DNA of 19,069 bases from an uncultured Verrucomicrobiota bacterium (GTDB lineage: Bacteria; Verrucomicrobiota; Kiritimatiellia; RFP12; UBA1067): positions 1 through 19,069 of the forward strand of contig CALYRV010000021.1 in the NCBI GenBank assembly GCA_945483525.1, given 5' to 3'. A program made the position numbers and the translations under genes. Shown one piece after another: positions 1-8,500 of the stretch. Positions within the stretch are counted from its first letter, which is position 1. Every line of letters begins with the position of its first letter. The notes under the pieces were generated by a model. That model was given only the letters and a program-made list of their open reading frames with translations. It was not told the origin of the DNA and ran no database searches.

Positions 1-15
1 GCCTAAAACCACCAT

Positions 16-58
16 ACTACCCTCTATCAACTACCAACCGCCAACTATCAATTAACTA
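16..58. repeat. Degenerate heptamer repeat after the permease gene
   Basis: From 16 the plus strand reads as consecutive 7-mers close to ACTACCA (16-22, 23-29, 30-36, 37-43, 44-50). The tract runs into the TAG stop codon of the permease gene at 56-58. On the coding strand the stop itself begins the tract (TAGT...). Similar heptamer tracts occur at 9866-9914 and 12964-13050. Bases 1-15 look like a weaker continuation. No hairpin or promoter is evident, and the function is unknown. Confidence 0.65.
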
Positions 59-1282
59 CTGGTTCAACGCCTTCACCGGATCCTTGAGCGAAGCGATGAA
101 CGCGGGAATCGACGAGGCCAGCAAACCGAACACGAACACCATGACGACAACCCACAGAATATCGGACACGATAACGCGATGCGGAATCTCAGCAAGATTA
201 TAGACAGACGCGGGGAACACCTCGATACCGACGGAGGCAAGCCACTCGACTATATGCTGAAGATTGGAAAGCACGGCCCAAGAAGCGAGAAGACCGAGCA
301 GAATGCCGAGACAGCACTGAATCATCCCGTGTACCACGAACACCTTCATGATCTGGAGCCTCGAGAATCCGAGCGCCTTGAGGAGCCCTATCTCTGGGGT
401 CTTCTGCACCGTCAGTACCAGCAAGGTATTCATTACGCAGAAAACGGCGACAAGCGAAATAAGCGAAAGAAGGAGCGCCGTCATATTCTTCTCAACGGCC
501 AGCGCACTAAAGATCTGTCGGTCGGCCTCCCGCCAGCTAATGGTCCTGATACGATTGTTCGACAATTCGACTATTCGATCAATGATCTCGCCGAACCGCT
601 TGGGGTCGGTAGGACAGTCGGTCTTGACGTGAACCGCGAAAACCCCCTTTTCCATCCCCATCAGATCACGAAGATTGGAAAGCGAAGCGACGGCATAACC
701 TGAATCATACTGATACTGCCCCGAAGAGAAAACCCCTGTCACCTTCCATTTCACCGGAAGATAGATCTCGTCTCGCGAAATCATCGTCTTGGGAGAATAA
801 ATCGTGACCTCGTCGCCTACCCAGCATCCAAGCTGGCGCGCCGCCTCCACCCCGAGAACAATAGAATCCCCATCCAGATCGAACCCGCCGGCATACGGAG
901 CTCCCAACTTGTATGCAGAGCCAAAATCCTCGCCATCCACCCCGATCAACACCGGCGCCAGCACTTTCCCACGACATGAAAGCAACACACGGGTATCAAT
1001 CTCAGGAGTGACACAGGTAACGCCAGGAATCTTACGTATCTTCTCCGCCAGCTCACATTCTCCGGATACCACATTGCCAGTTCTGGCGACAAGCGACACA
1101 TGAGGCTTGAAATCAAGGATCTTCTCCTCCCAGATATCTCCAAATCCGGTCATCACGCTGCGAACTATGATAACCACCGCGACACCGAGCATCACCCCGA
1201 GCACGGACACTATTGTAATAACCGAAGCGACGGATCGCTTCGGTTTGAGATACTTTAATGCCAGAAAAAACGGAAAGCTCAT
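56..1282 (-). CDS. LolC/LolE-type ABC transporter permease (FtsX/MacB family)
   Basis: This is an inner-membrane permease of the lipoprotein-releasing (LolCDE) type, 408 residues, which is normal for LolC/LolE. Residues 1-17 (MSFPFFLALKYLKPKRS) match the classic LolC/E N-terminus. A first membrane helix at about 19-45 is followed by a MacB-like periplasmic domain to about 270 and then three FtsX-type helices. The conserved coupling segment VQKTPEIGLLKALGFSRLQI contacts the ATPase in this family. I chose the ATG at 1282 over an upstream in-frame TTG because it sits 4 bp after the preceding stop codon and starts the family motif. It is the last gene of the ExbB/ExbD operon. No LolD ATPase is seen, though one could lie left of the window. 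Specificity for lipoproteins is inferred; other MacB/FtsX permeases are possible. Confidence 0.88.
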   Translation of the reverse strand: MSFPFFLALKYLKPKRSVASVITIVSVLGVMLGVAVVIIVRSVMTGFGDIWEEKILDFKPHVSLVARTGNVVSGECELAEKIRKIPGVTCVTPEIDTRVLLSCRGKVLAPVLIGVDGEDFGSAYKLGAPYAGGFDLDGDSIVLGVEAARQLGCWVGDEVTIYSPKTMISRDEIYLPVKWKVTGVFSSGQYQYDSGYAVASLSNLRDLMGMEKGVFAVHVKTDCPTDPKRFGEIIDRIVELSNNRIRTISWREADRQIFSALAVEKNMTALLLSLISLVAVFCVMNTLLVLTVQKTPEIGLLKALGFSRLQIMKVFVVHGMIQCCLGILLGLLASWAVLSNLQHIVEWLASVGIEVFPASVYNLAEIPHRVIVSDILWVVVMVFVFGLLASSIPAFIASLKDPVKALNQ

Positions 1283-1286
1283 GCGA

Positions 1287-2975
1287 TCAGATGTCCACCA
1301 CAACGTTCACGTTAGATGCTTTCTTTTTCTTCTTCTTGGCATCTTCACCGCCAGGAGTCTTCTCAGCCTGAGTGGTCGGAAGGTAGCGGTAGTACACCAT
1401 CAGCTGCAGCGCACAAAGACAGGTCGACATGACTTCACCGGCGCCATGGGCGTCCTTGTTCTCCCAATAGCCGATCTTGTACTCCTTGTCGTTAAACTCA
1501 TACTCTCCCTCAATGGTTATAATCGTCGAGGTGTACAGCTTCTTCATGGCAACGTTCCAGTCCTGCCAAGACTTGATGTTCTCCGGTGTGGCACCCTGCT
1601 TCATACCGGCCTGGTATTTGCACTGGGAGGCGTAATAGCAGTAGTACTGCGGCGCCTGGCCGGCACTACGACCGTTGACCTTCAGGACGTCCTTTTCAAA
1701 CGTCGGAACCCAATCGCGCATCGTGTCAAGCGCCGAAGACACCTCCTTGCGATCGCCATATCCGAGGAGCTGCATCGCGAGGCACCCAGTCGCGGTAAGC
1801 CCAGTAGGCGAACCACCGGCGGTGTAGTTGAAGCCGCCGTTGTTGAAGTTGCGCGTCTCAAGGCACTTCATCGCCTTCTTGATGCACTCGTCAAGACCTT
1901 CGGGATGAAGCCCAGCTAGCTTACATGCCTTAAGCGCCTGAAGCGCCCAGCCAGCATAGGACATGTCGTCACGAGTAGACTCCTTGTTCAGCTTGTAATC
2001 CCAACCGCCGGTCGGCGACTGGTTCTCGACGATACGGTACATCGTCGCCATCGCCGCATCCTTGGCATCAGGATTCTTCGTCATGCCGTAGGCCTCACCG
2101 AGCGCGTAGGTCGCAATCAAGGTGTCATATTCGTTACCCGTGGAACGCTGGAACGTCGCCACGCCGTTCTTAGTCGTCTGTTGGTTGATCAGGTACTGGA
2201 TCGCCATCTCGACCGTGGAACCGAACTCCTTGCTCTGGGGGGTCTCGCCATGGGCAAGATAGCAGAGGATCGCAAGACCGGTATTGGAGATCGGCGAAGG
2301 ATCCCACGAGCCGTCCGTCTTCTGCTTCGTCTTGAGCCAACGGAGGGCCTTGAGCACCGCAGCTTCCGTAGACGCATCACCATAGCCAGCGCCGCCGCGG
2401 GTCATCGCGCCGATTCGCCCAGGCGAACGCGAACCAGACATCGACTTCATTGTGACCGGCGACTTGATGATCGCGACCGAATCCTGAGACGCCGGCTTCA
2501 CGGAAACCGGTTCGTTGGAAATAGGCGTATTCGAGATCATGTCGGTCTGAGGACCGACCACCGGCGTGTCAACCTGAATATCAGGCATCTCCTCCGGCGG
2601 ATCCGGAGGCTCGACCTCAGGCTCAGGCTCTTCCTCCTTGAGTTCCTCGGTATCCTCGACCGCCCGCGAAAGATCGACCTGAATGATATCCTTCTTCTGA
2701 CCCTGAACTGCGGTAATTACAATCAGCGCAACGACACCAATGACCGGCAGCATAATGCCGATAATCGGAGCCTTGAGGCGCTGAAGTTCGGTGACCGCCG
2801 CCTTATACTCGCGAGTATCATGGGGCTTGCCGAGGCCCGAGAACATTTCGCTAAGCCGCGTGAAGAAACCCTTTTCCTCAAAACGTTCCTCGATCTCGGC
2901 CTTGTGCTGCTCGAGAATCTCTTCGGCGCTCAGCTCTTGAACTTCTTCGCCCTCTTCAAGATATTCTTCAGACAT
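1287..2975 (-). CDS. TonB-like membrane anchor fused to a squalene-cyclase-type alpha/alpha-toroid domain
   Basis: The protein has 562 residues. An acidic, coiled-coil-like cytoplasmic segment (1-68) leads to one membrane helix (about 70-90) and then a Glu/Pro-rich linker (about 105-135, including EEEPEPEVEPPDPPEEMP) that recalls the TonB periplasmic stalk. After a Gly/Ser-rich stretch, residues about 200-540 form prenyltransferase/squalene-oxidase repeats with two QxxxGxW motifs (QKTDGSW about 218, QSPTGGW about 319). A tail with six consecutive lysines ends in VNVVVDI. The DxDD acid motif of squalene-hopene cyclase is not visible, so the toroid is probably a binding or structural module. 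The ATG at 2975 was chosen over an in-frame TTG at 2984; AAAGGAAAG lies just upstream. Directly after exbD, it sits where tonB is expected. Its role as the ExbB/ExbD-driven effector is inferred from order and topology. Confidence 0.85.
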   Translation of the reverse strand: MSEEYLEEGEEVQELSAEEILEQHKAEIEERFEEKGFFTRLSEMFSGLGKPHDTREYKAAVTELQRLKAPIIGIMLPVIGVVALIVITAVQGQKKDIIQVDLSRAVEDTEELKEEEPEPEVEPPDPPEEMPDIQVDTPVVGPQTDMISNTPISNEPVSVKPASQDSVAIIKSPVTMKSMSGSRSPGRIGAMTRGGAGYGDASTEAAVLKALRWLKTKQKTDGSWDPSPISNTGLAILCYLAHGETPQSKEFGSTVEMAIQYLINQQTTKNGVATFQRSTGNEYDTLIATYALGEAYGMTKNPDAKDAAMATMYRIVENQSPTGGWDYKLNKESTRDDMSYAGWALQALKACKLAGLHPEGLDECIKKAMKCLETRNFNNGGFNYTAGGSPTGLTATGCLAMQLLGYGDRKEVSSALDTMRDWVPTFEKDVLKVNGRSAGQAPQYYCYYASQCKYQAGMKQGATPENIKSWQDWNVAMKKLYTSTIITIEGEYEFNDKEYKIGYWENKDAHGAGEVMSTCLCALQLMVYYRYLPTTQAEKTPGGEDAKKKKKKASNVNVVVDI

Positions 2976-2992
2976 GGCTAACAAACTTTCCT

Positions 2993-3400
2993 TTACATCG
3001 AGAAAATACTGACGTTAAAGAGCTGATGACGATAGCAGATATCAAGCACGTCAACGAGCACCTTGTGCGGCGAATCCATCGTACAATTGATGACGATGGA
3101 CGTCTTCTTCGAGGTGCGAGCGACGTCAGCAAGGTACTTATCAAGCTCGGACCGCTTGACTTCACGACGATTGTAGACGATGACGCCGTTGGCGCTCCTG
3201 CCCTTACCGAGGTCGATCTTAACAGTGGTGTCGTCAGACTGCGTGGCGGGACCCGATGACGGAGCCGGACGGTTGGCGTTCAGCTTCGAGAAGAGATCCT
3301 CCTGCTTAATCGTGACGACAAAGAAGATAATGAGCTCGAACACAACGTCGATCATCGGCGTCATGTCAAGCGCTGGGTTTTCCTGTTCTTTTCTCGCCAT
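2993..3400 (-). CDS. exbD: ExbD/TolR-type biopolymer transport protein (second copy)
   Basis: This 135-residue ExbD/TolR protein has a short cytoplasmic N-terminus, one membrane helix (about 13-31) and a periplasmic domain. DMTPMIDVVFELIIFFVV carries the conserved proton-relay aspartate (Asp18). Glu22 replaces the usual hydrophobic residue within the helix. The first 30 residues differ from the upstream ExbD only at position 5, but the periplasmic parts have diverged: this copy is shorter and has a Pro/Ser-rich linker (about 42-55). Its start codon lies 2 bp from the stop of the other exbD. It should assemble with ExbB to form the proton channel that powers the downstream TonB-like protein. 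Confidence 0.93.
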   Translation of the reverse strand: MARKEQENPALDMTPMIDVVFELIIFFVVTIKQEDLFSKLNANRPAPSSGPATQSDDTTVKIDLGKGRSANGVIVYNRREVKRSELDKYLADVARTSKKTSIVINCTMDSPHKVLVDVLDICYRHQLFNVSIFSM

Positions 3401-3402
3401 GG

Positions 3403-3903
3403 TTACTTCGCCCTGTTCTTAAGCGCATTAAGATGCTTACGGCCGGGATGACCCGGCTTGGAAGTCTTGTCTTCCCCTACAGCGACGAACGAGATCTTCC
3501 AGATACCGTTCGCCGTGCAAGCGTTCATGACTGCAGCCACGGCGGAATGAGGACACTCGAAGTCGGCACGAATCATCACCGGGAATTCGCCGATCTTCTT
3601 GAACTTCTCCTTCACTCGCTGACCAATCTGATCTGGCGTCATTTCTCGATCACCCATCGAGATTCGCGCCTTCTTGAGTCGCTTGCCGTTCTTGTCGCGC
3701 GCGCCGATATCAATCATCATGTGCGTCGGAGGCAGTTCCTCGGGCACCAAAGCGATACCATGCTGGCCGTCCTCGAGCTCAATCGTCTCATCCTTCTTCT
3801 GCGCTTCAGTAAGAGTTACAACAAAGAAGATGATGAGCTCGAATACGACATCGATCATCGGTGTCATATCGAGCGCGGGGTTTTCCTGTGACTTTCTGGC
3901 CAT
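3403..3903 (-). CDS. exbD: ExbD/TolR-type biopolymer transport protein (first copy)
   Basis: This 166-residue ExbD/TolR protein has its membrane helix at about 13-31, containing the conserved Asp18 (MTPMIDVVF) and the same unusual Glu22 as its neighbour. The periplasmic domain is larger than in the second copy and ends in a basic tail of about 25 residues. The ATG at 3903 is preceded by AAGGAAAGGCGAGG, a good ribosome binding site. exbB ends 18 bp upstream. With two adjacent exbD genes, the ExbD dimer inside an ExbB pentamer could be a heterodimer; this is inference. Confidence 0.93.
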   Translation of the reverse strand: MARKSQENPALDMTPMIDVVFELIIFFVVTLTEAQKKDETIELEDGQHGIALVPEELPPTHMMIDIGARDKNGKRLKKARISMGDREMTPDQIGQRVKEKFKKIGEFPVMIRADFECPHSAVAAVMNACTANGIWKISFVAVGEDKTSKPGHPGRKHLNALKNRAK

Positions 3904-3921
3904 TAGGGGCCTCGCCTTTCC

Positions 3922-4734
3922 TTAACCTTCAACCGCTTCTTCCGCACCGTTATCGACGGAGACGTTGCGGAGACCATTCAGAAGCTCCATCGTAACCGCC
4001 GTCATCTTGAGAATGAGACGGTTCGCCTTATTACGAAGGACGTAGAACATCGTAATTGAGGGGATGGAGACGATCAGACCGCCAGCGGTCGTCCAAAGCG
4101 CCTGGCCAATCGAGTTAGCAAGCGCAGCCGCATCGCCGGCACCGCCGGAAGCAAGGGCCTGGAACGTAAGAATCATGCCTTGTACCGTACCGAGCAGGCC
4201 AAGGGACGGACCGAGGTTGCCGCAGACCGAAACCCAGTTCAGACGCTGCTGAATCTTCTCCTGCTCGAAGTCGGATGCCTGATTAACGGCCTCCTGAATC
4301 GCCTCAAAGCCCTCTTCGATATGCTGGAACGCCGCCATCACGATCGAGCTCATCGGAGAAGGATCCTGCTGACAATACTCCATCGCCTTCACGACGTCCC
4401 CTTCCGCCATTGCGTTCTGGACATTTGTAAGCAGACGCTGCGGCATGAGCTTCTCAGGCTTGATAAGAACCGAAGAATCGACCATAAAGTAAATCGCCGC
4501 ACCGAAATCGCCGAACAACGTAAACCAAAGAAGCATACCAACAATGCCGGAACCGAAGACAATCTCATAGAAACCGCCGTTGGAACCAGAGGATTGCGTG
4601 GCGTTGGACTCAACAACATTGCCGCTTTCATCGGTAAGTTCTTGCCCGTATGAGGTAAGCGCCGCCATAGGCGCGACGGAAGTGCCGAGAAAGATAGCCG
4701 CAGCAACGAGAGTCTTCGAGATTTTCTTGTGCAT
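3922..4734 (-). CDS. exbB: ExbB/TolQ/MotA-family proton channel subunit
   Basis: ExbB builds the inner-membrane pentameric channel that uses proton flow to drive a TonB/TolA-type partner. The protein has 270 residues. A likely signal peptide (1-30, ending near SYGQ) precedes a short polar region. TM1 is at about 57-83, followed by a cytoplasmic helical loop (about 95-165), TM2 at about 165-192 with PSLGLLGTVQGMI, and TM3 at about 210-234 with ALWTTAGGLIVSIPS. The channel-lining Thr residues of the family are present in both helices (LLGTV, TTAGG). A cleavable N-terminal extension is found in some ExbB families but not in E. coli ExbB. AAGGA lies about 10 nt before the ATG. Confidence 0.93.
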   Translation of the reverse strand: MHKKISKTLVAAAIFLGTSVAPMAALTSYGQELTDESGNVVESNATQSSGSNGGFYEIVFGSGIVGMLLWFTLFGDFGAAIYFMVDSSVLIKPEKLMPQRLLTNVQNAMAEGDVVKAMEYCQQDPSPMSSIVMAAFQHIEEGFEAIQEAVNQASDFEQEKIQQRLNWVSVCGNLGPSLGLLGTVQGMILTFQALASGGAGDAAALANSIGQALWTTAGGLIVSIPSITMFYVLRNKANRLILKMTAVTMELLNGLRNVSVDNGAEEAVEG

Positions 4735-4784
4735 GGTGATGTTTTCCTTAGAATTGAGAATAATTTAAGAATCCGTTTGAAAAA

Positions 4785-5552
4785 TTACAGAGCCTTAGCC
4801 TGCGCGCGAATCTTTTCCGCTCGGGCGGCCTGCCCAAGGCCTTCGAAACACTGCGCGGCCTTCTTGGCGGCGTTGGCTCGCTCACTCGCACACTCTGGTT
4901 CGAGGAACATTAAGAACGCCTTGAGATATCCGTCGGTAAGCGCCTTCTTGTAATTAGCCGCATTCTCACCATCCGCAAGGATGATGTCACCCTGCATCGC
5001 ACACGCGGCGCACGCAGCGGGTCGATCGCCCTTGGTCGTCGCGCTCTTTAACACGTTTTCAAGGATCTGCTTCTTGCCCGTCTTCAACAACGCCTGCCAG
5101 TACGCCGGAGCGAGATCGCCAGAGTACGCAGCGGTCTTATCCTCGTCAATGATCGCCTTGCAGGTGTCATAGGCCTTCTGCGCCTGCCCGGAGGAGATAT
5201 ACGCCATCGCGAGATAACGCCCCGCCGGCTTGTCCCAGTTAAGCATCCGGTAGTCGGTCACGATCTTCTGCAAACCCGCAATGGCAGCACCACCATTGCC
5301 CTTGGCCACAAGATCCACCAATTTGTCGAAATTAGCCGGTTTGGCGACATCTATCCGCTCAACGTCATGAAGCGGATACTCGGCGTCAACGGAGGTCTTG
5401 CCCTTCTTGTATGAGACGATGTACTTCTTCGAGCGCTGCTGCCACTTGACCTCACCAGTCTTCGAGTCACCGTTGGTGGTGCGGATCGTACCCTGAATAG
5501 CGCAAACCGGAAGGGATGCGACAAGCACCAGAGCGAATGCAAGTTTCTTCAT
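4785..5552 (-). CDS. Secreted TPR-like protein of unknown function
   Basis: The protein has 255 residues. A clear signal peptide (MKKLAFALVLVASLPVCA, cleavage near residue 18) is followed by a beta-rich N-terminal part of about 60 residues (polar, containing GEVKWQQRSKKYIVSYKKGK). The rest is an Ala-rich alpha-helical segment resembling TPR/Sel1-type repeats (for example YLAMAYISSGQAQKAYDTCKAI). It should be periplasmic or outer-membrane associated. The gene starts 3 bp after the stop of the large TPR gene, and AAAGGAG lies 8-9 nt before the ATG inside that gene's end, so the two are translationally linked. exbB begins 50 bp downstream. It is probably an accessory subunit of the same ExbB/ExbD system. 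No closer family is recognised. Confidence 0.8.
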   Translation of the reverse strand: MKKLAFALVLVASLPVCAIQGTIRTTNGDSKTGEVKWQQRSKKYIVSYKKGKTSVDAEYPLHDVERIDVAKPANFDKLVDLVAKGNGGAAIAGLQKIVTDYRMLNWDKPAGRYLAMAYISSGQAQKAYDTCKAIIDEDKTAAYSGDLAPAYWQALLKTGKKQILENVLKSATTKGDRPAACAACAMQGDIILADGENAANYKKALTDGYLKAFLMFLEPECASERANAAKKAAQCFEGLGQAARAEKIRAQAKAL

Positions 5553-5555
5553 TGA

Positions 5556-8500
5556 TTATTCTCCTTTAGATTCTTCGGACGCCGCAGAAGCGGTGTCAAC
5601 AACTGGCTCTTCCTCCGTGGAAGCGGCCTCGGCAGGCGCGCCTTCAACCGTTTTTGCAGAAGATCCGCCATCGGCCTTAGCCTGATTCATGCTGTTAATG
5701 ATGACCATCCTAGACTTGCCATTCGGGAAAAGCCGCTCGTAAGCTTCACCCAATTCAACAACCTTATCAGCCTGCGCCTTACGATCAGCCGGATCCTTCT
5801 GCACCTTGATCAGCTCCACCATCAGCGGCAACAGCTTCGAATAAGCCTCTTCGAGGTTGTTCTGAGAACCAGCGTCCATCTTATCGAACGGCAACGACTC
5901 GGACGGACCGTGAGCCTGGATGAAGACCTGGAACTTGGAAGCCGCGGTGCCGCAGGTCTCCATCGCCTCTTCATTCAATCCCATCGCCTTCTCCGCCTCC
6001 ATGCGACGGATAACGACATCACCAGACATGAGATCCAGACGATCCTGCTCCCACTGTGGCTTGCCCTTCCAGTAATTGCGCACTTTACCAAGCGCACCAA
6101 CAGCGGCGCCGAAATACTTCTTACGGAGATCTGGATCCTTCTCGGACTTACCCTGGGCGGACGCAACCTCGACGAGCAGGAAATTCGCGTCAGCGGCAAT
6201 CAGCATTCTGGACATCTTCTTATCCTGCAGGAAGAGGTCGAGCGCCTCCCGAGCCTCGACAAGCGACCCCTGCTTGAACGACGTCTTGGCCTTGCCGAGG
6301 CGAGCCTTGGCCACCACCGTGGACTGGTTAGTCGCAGCCATCCGCTCCGCCTTCTCGAATGCCTGATTGGCAAGATCCCAACTGCGCGCCTCGATAAGCG
6401 CTTCCCCTGCATTGAGGAATTGCCCTGCCGTATACTTACCATCCGTCCTCAACATCTGAGCATAAATATCAGTTCCTTCGCGCTTCTTACCCATTTCGAT
6501 AAGATTCTTCGCCAGACGCGGCATTGCATTTTTCGCTTCGTCAGAATCGGGATACTTCTGAGACAACGCGTCCAGCGCCTCCTTGGACTTAGCGACATCG
6601 CCCATCGCGGTGTAGATCGTACCGAGCTGAACGTACGCGGTCTTCACAAACTGCCCTTCAGGATAAGCGTCAATGTAGGCCTGATAGCTCTCAACCGCGC
6701 GTTTACGCATCATCTCCAACGCCTTCTCCGGACGATTGATGCGACGATAGCAGTCGCCGGTAAGGAACAGCGCCGCCTCTCGAAGATAGGTGTATTTCTC
6801 CTTATCAACCTTCGTGGTCGCAGGATCGGCAATCGCCTTCTCCGTCTGCTTCGAGAAATCGTTGAACTGCTTGATTGCACGGATAATCTGCGCGCTACCC
6901 GCCTTCTCGGCCACGGCAATCGCCTCGGCGGTCTCATTCGTATCGGCGGAGTTAAGCATCTCGACACCACGCTTCTGATAAAGCTGCGCAAGCTGCATCT
7001 GCGCGGTAAGCCGCTTGACATCGACCTTCTCGATCGCAAGATACCGGTTAAGATAGGCGACTTGCTTCACCTCATTATTAAGCCGCCCCCAACAATAGGC
7101 GAGCTGCGCAATGGCGGAAGCGTACTGCATACTGTTGCTATAGCTGTTCTCAAGAATCTCCCAGTACTTGATTGCATCGAGAAACTTCTCATCTTTCTGG
7201 AACTGCACCGCGCGGGAAAGGCAGATGGACGAAGCATTAGGGTGATCAGTATAGTTCGTCAAAAACTTGGTGTAAATGGCGTCGGCACGGCCGAACTCCT
7301 TGCGCTCCTGCTCCTTCGCCGCCGCGGAAATCGCCGCATTGCCGCCGTTAATCATAACGACACGGTTCTTGGAGCCGGCAAAACGCTCGCAAACGTAATT
7401 CTCGATGGCATCGGCATCCATGCGGTATTCGGCCTTGAGCTCCTCGTTCTGCTCTTCGACGACAAGGTCAAGCAGACAGCTGATGATTCTACCAACGGCA
7501 TCTGCCGACTCAGGAAGCTCAGGATACTTAGCCAACACCTCGTAATACGCAGCAATCGCCTCCTTGTACTGATCAGCGAGGAAGAAATCGTTGGCTATAC
7601 GAAACTTCTGCGCGCGCGCCTTGGCGATCTCTTCTGGCGTAGCATGAGTCTTGATCACCGCCTTGTAGGATTTCTCGGCGAACTCACGGACCTCTTCACT
7701 CAATTCGCCAGCATCCGATGCCCATGGGGACATATCATACTTGGTGAACACCGTATAAGCAAGGGTAAACGCTCCATGCCCGTCACGCCCACCCTCCTTG
7801 AGTTTGGCGCCGAAGAGCAGCGCCTTCACCAACTCGTCATTGCGCTTCGGCTTCTTATATTCATCCTGCGCCGCCTTCCAAAGCAGCTTCGCCTGAAGGT
7901 AAAGACATTCTGGGAGCGGGGACAACCGCACAAAGCCGAGCTTCCCGTCAGGATCCGCCCTAACCAGCTGATCATGGATATCGGTAAGCTGCTCGACGAA
8001 CTCCTCGATCAGCTCCTCAGCGCGCTTGGCATTGCCCTTCATCTCGGCGATATGGGCTTTCATCGAAACCGCCATGCCGAAATACACTGGAGCATCACTA
8101 TGCCACAAGAGCTTCGAAACCAGCTTGTCGGCGCTCTTGATCCAACCGTCCTTCGCTCCGCCATCGGCTTCGTCAGCAAGCTTCAGATACATTTTAGCGG
8201 TTTCGGACGCAAGATTCAGCCAAGTGTCAGAATTCTTATCCAAGGACTTCAGAAGCTCCTCGTAGCGAGCAGCCGCCTTCGCATACTGCTTGTCGGCATA
8301 AAGAAGCTGACCATAAGCATAGCAGGCGTTGTTATAGAACTCGGCAATATCCTTCGGAGCGGTCGGAAACAGCTCAAAGAACTCCTCGTAGATCTTGATA
8401 CCGTCGGCCTTGCGATTACGGGCGAAGTAGTTGTTGGCAACCTCGAGGCGAGCCGCCCAGAATTTCGTTGACTTACGGTCGGGAAGCGAAGCAATGCGCT

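Noticed and set aside
1287..2975. A functional squalene-hopene cyclase
   Set aside because: The DxDD motif is not seen, the membrane topology places the domain outside the cytoplasm, and the neighbours are ExbB/ExbD and not terpenoid genes.
1107..2981. Long plus-strand open frames opposite the permease and toroid genes
   Set aside because: Both products are low-complexity, Arg-rich and lack recognisable motifs, while the minus strand encodes clear protein families.
4735..4784. A separate promoter or heptamer tract before exbB
   Set aside because: The gap is A/T-rich with a few AGAAT-like words, but no good -35/-10 pair and too few units to claim a repeat.
5910..8471. An 853-codon open frame on the plus strand
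   Set aside because: It is antisense to the large TPR gene, its product is rich in Arg/Leu/His with no domain, and it arises from codon bias of the opposite strand.
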